The position numbers and the translations under genes were made by a program. A stretch of 5,368 nt of DNA from an uncultured Eubacteriales bacterium (GTDB lineage Bacteria; Bacillota_A; Clostridia; Christensenellales; Aristaeellaceae): the NCBI GenBank assembly GCA_902803675.1, contig CADCQZ010000338.1, positions 1 through 5,368 of the forward strand. Direction: 5' to 3'. The notes below the pieces were generated by a model that searched no databases, was not told where the DNA came from, and saw nothing but the letters and a program-made list of their open reading frames with translations. Position 1 is the stretch's first letter; each line of letters starts with the position of its first letter. This document shows positions 1 to 5,035 of the stretch, in pieces.

Positions 1-21
1 CGGGGAGCGACATGCTCCCCG
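1..21 (-). terminator. Probable Rho-independent terminator of the amino acid-binding protein gene (cut by window edge)
   Basis: A perfect 8-bp inverted repeat, CGGGGAGC (1-8) and GCTCCCCG (14-21), encloses a 5-base loop. It begins 31 bases after the stop codon of the minus-strand gene at 53-793. On the minus strand the hairpin is followed immediately by the window edge, so the expected U-tract cannot be seen. On the plus strand no T-run follows, so it is not a plus-strand terminator. The position and GC-rich stem support a terminator. It could instead be an intercistronic stem-loop that protects the upstream message, if permease genes follow outside the window. Confidence 0.6.
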
Positions 22-52
22 CGGGATATTCAACTTTGGGACGCGCCTGTCT

Positions 53-793
53 TTACTCGGCGCTGATGTACTTGGCCACGATCCCGGCGACGGTGCCGTC
101 ATCGATCAGCTCCTGCAGGGCGGTGTTGACCTTATCCAGCAGCTCGGTGTTCTCCAGAGCGATGGCGATGGCGTACTGCTCCTCCACGTACTCGGTGTCC
201 AGGATCTTGAGGCCCTCGTTGCTGGTCACGAACACCTTGGCGGGCTCGTTGTCGATGATCACGCAGTCCACCTTGCCAGCCACCAGGGCCGCCACGGCGT
301 CCGCGCCGTTCTTGTACTTGGACACGTGGTCCTCGCCGAAGTCGTCGCTGCAGTAGATGTCACCGGTGGTGGACTCCTGGACGCCGATCATGTAGGAGGC
401 GCCTTCCGCGTACAGGTCATCCACGGAAGCGATGGGAGAGCCTTCCTTGACGATGATCGCCTGGATGCCGGTGGCGTAGCTCACGGAGAAGTTGACGCTC
501 TGCAGCCTCTCCTCGGTGACGGTCATGCCGGCCATGCCCATATCGGCCTTGCCGCTGGCCACGGCGTTGATGATGGCGCCGAAGTCCATATCGTCGATCT
601 GCAGGTCCATGCCCAGTTTCGCCGCCAGGGCCGCGGCCACTTCGGCGTCGATGCCCACGATGGTGTCGCCCTCCCAGTACTCATAGGGCGGGAAGTTCGC
701 GTTGGTGCCCATCACCAGGGTGTCCGCGAAAGCGGTGAAGCAGCACAGGGAAAGCATCGCAGCGGCGGCCATGATCGCAATGATCTTTTTCAT
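53..793 (-). CDS. Polar amino acid ABC transporter, extracellular substrate-binding protein
   Basis: This 246-residue protein is the ligand-capturing component of an amino acid ABC importer (SBP_bac_3 / periplasmic-binding-protein-like II family). Residues 1-23 form a type I signal peptide ending in AFA before D24. The mature protein shows the family landmarks in order: the NANFPPYEY ligand-pocket start (31-39), GIDAEVAAALAAKLG (47-61), MAGMTVTEER (87-96), where R96 aligns with the Arg that binds the substrate carboxylate in LAO/HisJ-type proteins, STTG (141-144), and VIIDNEPA (178-185), where D181 aligns with the Asp that binds the alpha-amino group. Length is normal for the family. The start is fixed by AAAGGAG nine bases upstream. 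The AGMT stretch resembles arginine-type binders more than some others, but the substrate is not certain. Despite the likely Gram-positive host, the signal peptide has no acceptable lipobox: both cysteines, C17 and C18, have L or C at -1. The gene has its own promoter and is followed by a hairpin; no permease or ATPase gene lies in the window. Confidence 0.93.
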   Translation of the reverse strand: MKKIIAIMAAAAMLSLCCFTAFADTLVMGTNANFPPYEYWEGDTIVGIDAEVAAALAAKLGMDLQIDDMDFGAIINAVASGKADMGMAGMTVTEERLQSVNFSVSYATGIQAIIVKEGSPIASVDDLYAEGASYMIGVQESTTGDIYCSDDFGEDHVSKYKNGADAVAALVAGKVDCVIIDNEPAKVFVTSNEGLKILDTEYVEEQYAIAIALENTELLDKVNTALQELIDDGTVAGIVAKYISAE

Positions 794-802
794 TTTCTTG
801 AT

Positions 803-809
803 CTCCTTT
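803..809 (-). promoter_or_regulatory. Ribosome binding site of the substrate-binding protein gene
   Basis: AAAGGAG on the minus strand lies nine bases before the ATG at 793. The same seven bases with the same nine-base spacing occur before the gene starting at 5017, which supports both start choices. Confidence 0.85.
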
Positions 810-815
810 CGATTC

Positions 816-829
816 CCCCGTCATCGGGG
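816..829 (-). other. Small 5' leader hairpin upstream of the ribosome binding site
   Basis: CCCCG (816-820) and CGGGG (825-829) form a 5-bp GC-only stem with a 4-base loop, extendable by one wobble pair. It lies six bases upstream of the Shine-Dalgarno sequence and just after the predicted transcription start, so it would sit at the very 5' end of the message. A 5'-terminal hairpin of this kind may protect the mRNA from decay, but it is short and could be chance. There is no U-tract, so it is not an attenuator. Confidence 0.35.
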
Positions 830-837
830 ATGCATGC

Positions 838-866
838 AGTATAATACATAAATATGCATATAACAA
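838..866 (-). promoter_or_regulatory. Predicted sigma-A promoter of the substrate-binding protein gene
   Basis: On the minus strand, TTGTTA (861-866, 4 of 6 matches to TTGACA) and TATACT (838-843, 5 of 6 matches to TATAAT) are separated by exactly 17 bases. Transcription would start near 831, giving a leader of about 38 bases. The promoter lies in the only strongly AT-rich part of the window, directly upstream of a gene that follows a terminator and so needs its own promoter. A palindromic TGCAT element (845-858) occupies the spacer. Confidence 0.65.
845..858 (-). promoter_or_regulatory. ArgR-like operator half-palindrome inside the promoter spacer
   Basis: TGCATATTTATGTA on the minus strand fits the ARG-box layout TGNAT-WWWW-ATNCA with one mismatch in the last arm. 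It sits between the predicted -35 and -10 hexamers, where a bound regulator would block RNA polymerase. It is centred 53 bp from the perfect palindrome at 898-911. Assignment to the ArgR family rests on pattern likeness only. Confidence 0.45.
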
Positions 867-897
867 TCGATAAATTGGCATAATTTCCACTTTATTT

Positions 898-932
898 TGC
901 ATTATAATGCATTTTTACGCTATAATTATGCA
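898..932 (-). promoter_or_regulatory. Tandem palindromic operator, resembling a paired ARG box
   Basis: The 14-bp sequence TGCATTATAATGCA (898-911) is a perfect palindrome and fits TGNAT-WWWW-ATNCA exactly. A second, degenerate copy, TGCATAATTATAGC, lies at 919-932. The two centres (904.5 and 925.5) are exactly 21 bp apart, two helical turns, so they face the same side of the DNA. In E. coli, ArgR binds pairs of 18-bp ARG boxes (core TGAAT-WWWW-ATTCA) separated by 3 bp, which also gives 21 bp between centres. The TGCAT arm instead of TGAAT is a deviation. The pair lies upstream of the predicted promoter (-35 at 861-866) of an amino acid uptake gene. What is seen is the palindrome pair and its spacing; binding by ArgR/AhrC is inferred. 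Confidence 0.5.
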
Positions 933-942
933 AATCATCATT

Positions 943-995
943 AAAAAAGACCGCGGGGCCTTCGGATCGGACGATCCGGACGCTCACGCGGTCTT
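943..995 (-). terminator. Rho-independent terminator of the right-hand operon, with a nested inner hairpin
   Basis: On the minus strand a 9-bp stem AAGACCGCG / CGCGGTCTT (987-995 with 947-955) is followed by a run of six U residues (943-948, the last two overlapping the stem base). It starts 21 bases after the TAG stop at 1017-1019. The long loop contains a second perfect 7-bp inverted repeat, CGGATCG/CGATCCG (963-969 and 972-978). The U-run is on the minus-strand side only, so the element ends transcription of the operon and insulates the downstream promoter. Confidence 0.85.
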
Positions 996-1016
996 AAGTT
1001 CGGCGGCGGTCAGAGG

Positions 1017-3236
1017 CTACTCCCCGGCGCCGTCATATTTTTCGAAGGTCGATGAGGCGGGGTCGAAGCGCCCGGTGTCCAGGTACAATTTCCCGTCCTC
1101 CCCGAAATAAAACCTGTCCTTTGTTTCCGCCGCGCCCGTGTACAGGACCTCGCCGCTCACGACATCCGTCACCGTGAGGATCCCGTCCGTGAAGGCCGCG
1201 GCTGTGCGGCCGTCGGGGCTCAATGCCACCCGGTCCGCGTTCCTGAATCCCTCGCTGTCCTTCAGGCGCTCCAGCGCGTCCTTCTCAGAGCCGTCCGGCG
1301 CCGGGTCCTCGTCGGAGCCGGGCATGAACCGATACTCCACAGCCTGCCCCGCGGTGACCGCGCCGGCATGGGGGCCGCCGGTCTTCCTCAGGTACACGGT
1401 GCAGCCCTCGCCCTCCGGGGCCGGCAGCTGATCCGCGAAGGATCCCGCCTCCCCCGTCAGGGAGATCTCAAAGCCCTCGGGGGGCAGCATCAGGGGCGCT
1501 TCATGATACCAGCCGTCCTCCGGCGCTTCCGGGCTCAGGGCGATCCTGTATGTGCCCGGATAGGGCTCGACGGAAACCACATGGCCCGGCGCCAGATAGA
1601 GCTCGATGCCCTCCTCCGCGGACACAAGGGTGCCCATCTCGACGGGGTACCTGCCCTCGCCCGTGCCTTCCGCCCGGCTGAGGGATCCGAGGACGGCCAC
1701 TTCCTCGCTCAGGGTGTAGTAGAGGCTGCCCTCCGTTTCGCCCAGATAGAACACGTTCATCTCGTCCACGGGGGTCACCGTGACCCGGCGGGGCTCGATA
1801 TCCAGCCTGACGGCCACTTTCGCCGCGGCGTATCCCGCCTCCGCGGGGGTGAATACCGCCTCGGCCGTCCCCTCATTAAAAGCCGGTGACCGGTTCGGGT
1901 CCCTGAAGCGAAGGTCCCCCTTCACCGTTTCCCCGTCGGCGCCAAGGGCCGTGAAGGTCGTCACGCCCCGGGAAAGGCTCTGGCCGTACACGCCGGACCA
2001 GGAGGCCTCGACAGCCACTTCCCTCAGGACGCCGCTCACGGTGCACACGCCCGCCGCCGGCTCATACAGGTTCCTGTCCGAGGGGATGAATTCCACCGCG
2101 TACTCCCCGCTGCCCAGGGCCACCGGCCCGTCGCTGTCGAAGGAGAACACGCCTTCCACCGTTTCACCGGCCGCGTTCACGGCGGTGCCCGTGGGCGTAT
2201 GGGTCTCGATATCCGTGCCCGCCGGCAGGGTCATCCGGTCCAGCGAAAGAACAGGCCGGGAGGGGACCACCTCCAGGGAGACGGGGGTCCTGACGGTCCT
2301 GTAATGGATCGTGTCCTGGGGCGTGAACACCACGATGACCTCCGACAGGCCCACCCGGGGCCTCAGATCGGGATCCTCGGGCGCCCAGGTGCCCGCCACC
2401 TCCCGGCCGCTGTAATCCTTCACCGTGCCGCCGGATACGTTCAGACTGCCCACGGAGCCGGAATAGCCGAGGGTGCCGTCGAAGACGGGCTTTATCTCCA
2501 CCGTGACCGGCCGCCTGTCCACCTTGACGGTGACCGTGAAATACACGGGATAGTACAGGTCCTCATCGTTCCCGAGGGGCGTGAACACGGCCCGGCAGTT
2601 CTGGTCCCCCACGCCCGGCACGAAATCCCGGTTCTCCCAGGAAAAGACGCCCACCACGTCGGGCAGGCCCGCCGTGTTGGGATTCCTGGCCGCCCCGCCG
2701 CTGAGCACGCAGGAGGAAAGGGGCTGCCCGTAGACGATGCCGCTGGTCCTGGGCAGGGTGATATCGGGGGCCGCCTTGCGCACGGTGACGCGCACCGACG
2801 CTTCGGGGGCCGGCCAGCCCTTCTTCACGGGCACGAACCGGACAGCCGCGTCCCGGACGCCCGGCTCGGGCATCTCCTCCGGGGAGGTGAACTCCCACAT
2901 TCCTTCCGCCTCGACACCGTCCACAGTGACCGCGCCGCCGGCAAGGGCGACCCGGCTCAGCGGCTGGCCGTAAACGAGGGCGCCCTCCGCCCGGGGCGGT
3001 TCCACTACCACCAGCGCCTGCGGGTCGGGAGTGGGTTCGGGCGTCTCCGCCGGCACGGGCAGTTCCGCTTCCGCCCCGTCGACCGGCTCGGGCTCCTCAT
3101 CCGGCCCGGGCTCCTCCAGGGGGATCTCCGCGGCCGCGCCGCCGTCCGCCGGCTCCGGCCCTTTCCCGCCCTCGGCCAGCGCCGCGCCGTTCAAAAGAAG
3201 GCACAGGGCCAGCAGTATGATCGTGATGCGTTTCAT
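1017..3236 (-). CDS. Large secreted multi-repeat Ig-like/MBG-domain protein with a C-terminal propeller-like tail
   Basis: This is a probable cell-surface or secreted repeat protein of 739 residues. I chose the ATG at 3236 because GAGG precedes it by seven bases; the in-frame ATG at 3251 would have only two bases to its GAGG. Numbering below counts from 3251, so subtract 5. A type I signal peptide (6-26, ending ALA) is followed by an acidic, proline-rich linker (about 27-80). Five Ig-like repeats of roughly 75-90 residues follow, with recurring YGQPLS or YGQSLS openings (94, 174, 422) and an FTP/F(I/V)P strand near each end. Next come an MBG-type module (about 491-560, with the pattern LxY...G.L.R..G...G.Y....G.L) and a GWY module (about 580-643, containing GWYHEAPLMLPPEGF and TVYLRKTGG). 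The tail (about 664-740, including VALSPDGRTAAAF) looks like one to two blades of a WD40-like propeller. There is no LPXTG, transmembrane helix or lipobox, so retention at the surface is unexplained. It is the last gene of the operon. An adhesive or structural role is inferred from the modules only. Confidence 0.85.
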   Translation of the reverse strand: MKRITIILLALCLLLNGAALAEGGKGPEPADGGAAAEIPLEEPGPDEEPEPVDGAEAELPVPAETPEPTPDPQALVVVEPPRAEGALVYGQPLSRVALAGGAVTVDGVEAEGMWEFTSPEEMPEPGVRDAAVRFVPVKKGWPAPEASVRVTVRKAAPDITLPRTSGIVYGQPLSSCVLSGGAARNPNTAGLPDVVGVFSWENRDFVPGVGDQNCRAVFTPLGNDEDLYYPVYFTVTVKVDRRPVTVEIKPVFDGTLGYSGSVGSLNVSGGTVKDYSGREVAGTWAPEDPDLRPRVGLSEVIVVFTPQDTIHYRTVRTPVSLEVVPSRPVLSLDRMTLPAGTDIETHTPTGTAVNAAGETVEGVFSFDSDGPVALGSGEYAVEFIPSDRNLYEPAAGVCTVSGVLREVAVEASWSGVYGQSLSRGVTTFTALGADGETVKGDLRFRDPNRSPAFNEGTAEAVFTPAEAGYAAAKVAVRLDIEPRRVTVTPVDEMNVFYLGETEGSLYYTLSEEVAVLGSLSRAEGTGEGRYPVEMGTLVSAEEGIELYLAPGHVVSVEPYPGTYRIALSPEAPEDGWYHEAPLMLPPEGFEISLTGEAGSFADQLPAPEGEGCTVYLRKTGGPHAGAVTAGQAVEYRFMPGSDEDPAPDGSEKDALERLKDSEGFRNADRVALSPDGRTAAAFTDGILTVTDVVSGEVLYTGAAETKDRFYFGEDGKLYLDTGRFDPASSTFEKYDGAGE
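1794..2978 (-). repeat. Five diverged Ig-like protein repeats within the surface protein
   Basis: These bases encode residues 92-486 (counted from the ATG at 3251). Repeat units begin near residues 92, 172, 261, 344 and 420. Each shows a short YGQ/GYSG-like first strand or its equivalent, a G-rich turn, a central W/F-rich strand (MWEF, VFSW, GTWA, VFSF, LRFR), a turn containing GV/GS/EG and a final (A/V)xF(T/I/V)P strand. The repeats have diverged strongly at the DNA level, so this is an old protein-level repeat rather than a recent tandem duplication. Confidence 0.7.
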
Positions 3237-3243
3237 CGTTCCG

Positions 3244-3247
3244 CCTC
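3244..3247 (-). promoter_or_regulatory. Shine-Dalgarno core that decides the start of the repeat-protein gene
   Basis: GAGG on the minus strand, within AGAGGCGG, lies seven bases before the ATG at 3236. The alternative ATG at 3249-3251 has only a GAGG two bases away, too close for normal initiation. The predicted signal peptide is also more typical when it begins at the second ATG. Confidence 0.6.
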
Positions 3248-3258
3248 TCATCGCCTCA

Positions 3259-4014
3259 TCAGTATTCGTTATCCTCCGCCGGCACGTTCTCAGCCAGGGC
3301 CTCCAGCTCCGCCGGGGTCAGGGTGACGGTGCGGGGCCCCCTGTATTCCCCCTGAAACAGGGAGGGCTGGAAAAAGAACACCGCGTTCTCCTCACCGTCC
3401 GCGACAAAATCCATCGTGGGGGCCGCCGCGTCCAGGAAGGCCTCCTCGTCCGTGATCGCGAGCACTTCCCCCTCGGCCTCCAGAGCCCGGTACTTTTCCC
3501 ACAGCACGGGGAGCACCGCCCGGCCCAGCTGGTCCGAGGAATCCGCCACGCGCACCAGGCCCCTTAAGGTCAGCATCTCACCGGCGTACTCGCCCCCCAC
3601 ATCGAAGGTGGTGCCCTCCAGGGTGACATGCTCCTCGCCGTCCCGTTCCTCGCGCCGGGTCATCAGCACGGAAAAGATCCTCTCCGTCAGCGCGGTCACC
3701 TCGTAGGTCTGCCGGACGATCACCTGCCCGTCCTCCGTCATCACGTCGGAATGGGCGAACATGGGGATCACCAGCTCCAGCATCTCCCGCATCACCGTGT
3801 CCATGGTCTCGTTCACCATAAAGGCGGCGGCGTCGGAATCGTTCAGGGCGATCAGGTGGGGATAGCGGTACTCGAACCGGTAGGTCCAGTTCTCCTCGTC
3901 CGGGAAGCAGCGCGCGCCTTCCACGTATTCAACGCCCCGTTCTCCAAGGCCCGCGGCGGGCAGCAGCAGGGCGCACAGGAGCATCAGGGCCGCGATCTTC
4001 TTAACCATTGACAT
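3259..4014 (-). CDS. Secreted DUF3298/RsiV-like protein
   Basis: This 251-residue exported protein has a signal peptide at residues 1 to about 24 (KK, then a hydrophobic core, ending near GLG before E25). Residues 44-110 resemble the N-terminal part of PdaC/RsiV-like proteins (DUF4163): WTYRFEYRYPHL, then an Asn/Asp-rich turn and a helix starting at AAFMVNETMDTVM. Residues 131-240 fit the DUF3298 pattern: TTFDVGGEYAGEMLTLRGLV (135-154), a helical middle, then AVFFFQPSLF (211-220) and TVTLTPAELEAL (229-240). In B. subtilis RsiV this domain is extracellular, binds lysozyme and is tethered to a cytoplasmic anti-sigma segment. Here there is no anti-sigma part and no transmembrane helix, so it is not an RsiV orthologue; a free sensing, binding or inhibitory role is possible but unproven. 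The gene overlaps the end of the upstream gene by 14 bases, and its GAGG (4021-4024, six bases before the ATG) lies inside that gene, which suggests translational coupling. A second ATG at 4008 is possible but has poorer spacing. The coding sequence ends in two in-frame TGA codons. Confidence 0.8.
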   Translation of the reverse strand: MSMVKKIAALMLLCALLLPAAGLGERGVEYVEGARCFPDEENWTYRFEYRYPHLIALNDSDAAAFMVNETMDTVMREMLELVIPMFAHSDVMTEDGQVIVRQTYEVTALTERIFSVLMTRREERDGEEHVTLEGTTFDVGGEYAGEMLTLRGLVRVADSSDQLGRAVLPVLWEKYRALEAEGEVLAITDEEAFLDAAAPTMDFVADGEENAVFFFQPSLFQGEYRGPRTVTLTPAELEALAENVPAEDNEY

Positions 4015-5017
4015 TACCCGCCTCGTTGAAGGAATTACGGATGAACTCCAGGTACAGCGTCATCTCGTCCCGCCGGGCCTCCGGATACGTCAGGGTGATC
4101 AGGTAGGCCTTGAACAGGTCCGTGCCCGCGATCAGGAGCCGGGTACGCCCGCTCTCCTCCAGGGTGGCAAACAGCATCCCCTCGTCCACACGTTCGGTCT
4201 TAAGATCCGACGCGTTCTCAAAATAAGCCTTCGCGGCGCTTTCGTCCATGAGGGGCAGCGTTTCCACGGTCATGGCGACCTGCCCGTCGAAGGTGGCGAA
4301 GGATCCCGTCCCGTTTGGCTCCAGCACGCCCGGCACCAGGAGGGAATACCCGGCCTCCTCATCGGCGACCTCTCTCCATCCCGTCACGGCCCCGTCCAGA
4401 TAGATCTCCCCCAGCTCAAAGGATACCACGCGCCAGCCGAACAGGGCGCCCTCGTCCCGCTCCAGCAGGGCCGAGGCGGAGCAGTACCAGGTGAGCGCCC
4501 AGTCCGGCACATCCCAGGCCGAGGCGAACACATAGCCCCGGGCGGTGAACATGTCGCCCTTGACGATCACCCTGTTCTCCTCCGGGATCCGGGTCTCGTA
4601 GATCCACAGGCCCGCCAGGGGCCTTTCGGCCAGCTCCTCCAGGTCCATCTTCATCACGCCGTCCTCGATCGTAACGCAGGGGCAGCTGCCGCTCTCGGGC
4701 AGGGCATACTCCCCTTCCCCGAAGAAGGCCCGGTAGAGCGCCGCGGCGTCCTCCCCGCTCAGTTCCGCCGTGAGGGCGCCGGTCTCGCAGTAGGTGTACA
4801 CGCCGAACACCGCCTCGACGAGCCCTTCCGAAGGCTTTTCACCCTCGGCCAGGGCCCGCTCGTCCCGCACCATGGCCGCGGTGAGCACCACGTCCAAAAG
4901 GGCGTTCACGCCGCTGTCGTGTTCCGTTTCCATGGTCCCGATATCCCTCACCGAGGCGCCGAGCGCGCCGATGGGGAGGATCATGAGCGCCAGAAGGATC
5001 GCCGTAAAGCGTTTCAT
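4001..5017 (-). CDS. Secreted two-domain protein of unknown function (C-terminal PsbP/DcrB-like domain)
   Basis: I do not recognise this 338-residue protein as a named family. The start at 5017 is chosen because AAAGGAG lies nine bases upstream, while the in-frame ATG at 5026 directly abuts that site. Numbering below is from 5026, so subtract 3. Residues 4-24 form a type I signal peptide (KRF, hydrophobic core, ALGA). The N-terminal region (about 34-215) mixes helices with a beta-rich stretch around VIVKGDMFTARGYVFASAWD (153-172) and carries a CPC motif (115-117) and two further cysteines (80, 182). The C-terminal region (about 217-333) has the layout of PsbP/Mog1/DcrB-like secreted domains: GYSLLVP (226-232), a strand with FDGQVAMTVETL (246-257), a helix with ESAAKAYF, and an ending helix LYLEFIRNSF (324-333). 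There is no lipobox or membrane helix. The gene lies 18 bases after the upstream gene and overlaps the next by 14 bases, so all are probably co-transcribed. The fold assignment is by eye and tentative. Confidence 0.8.
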   Translation of the reverse strand: MKRFTAILLALMILPIGALGASVRDIGTMETEHDSGVNALLDVVLTAAMVRDERALAEGEKPSEGLVEAVFGVYTYCETGALTAELSGEDAAALYRAFFGEGEYALPESGSCPCVTIEDGVMKMDLEELAERPLAGLWIYETRIPEENRVIVKGDMFTARGYVFASAWDVPDWALTWYCSASALLERDEGALFGWRVVSFELGEIYLDGAVTGWREVADEEAGYSLLVPGVLEPNGTGSFATFDGQVAMTVETLPLMDESAAKAYFENASDLKTERVDEGMLFATLEESGRTRLLIAGTDLFKAYLITLTYPEARRDEMTLYLEFIRNSFNEAGNVNG

Positions 5018-5026
5018 ATCCGTCAT

Positions 5027-5033
5027 CTCCTTT
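5027..5033 (-). promoter_or_regulatory. Ribosome binding site that decides the start of the two-domain secreted protein
   Basis: AAAGGAG on the minus strand is nine bases from the ATG at 5017 and zero bases from the ATG at 5026. The nine-base spacing matches that of the gene at 53-793, so 5017 is the better start. Confidence 0.7.
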
Positions 5034-5035
5034 TA

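Noticed and set aside
739..744. Lipobox at the two cysteines (C17, C18) of the binding protein
   Set aside because: Residue -1 would be L or C rather than G, A or S, and a hydrophobic stretch ending in a good AFA cleavage site continues after the cysteines.
326..844. Plus-strand open frame of 172 codons over the binding-protein gene
   Set aside because: The minus strand encodes a clear amino acid-binding protein here; the plus-strand product is a His/Gly/Ala-rich shadow.
901..906. Perfect TATAAT on the minus strand as the -10 of the binding-protein gene
   Set aside because: It is part of the 14-bp palindrome, and the hexamer 17 bases upstream (ATAATT) is a poor -35. The TTGTTA-17-TATACT pair closer to the gene is better. 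A secondary promoter cannot be excluded.
1368..2304. Two plus-strand open frames (1368-1889 and 1780-2304)
   Set aside because: Both are antisense to the repeat protein, overlap each other and show no recognisable motif.
3249..3251. Upstream ATG as the start of the repeat protein
   Set aside because: The nearest GAGG is only two bases away, whereas the ATG at 3236 has a well-spaced site and gives a standard signal peptide.
2199..3326. Long plus-strand open frame (375 codons) opposite the repeat-protein gene
   Set aside because: It is antisense to two well-supported minus-strand genes, spans their junction, has a composition rich in Arg, Gly, His and Pro typical of GC-rich shadow frames, and shows no domain.
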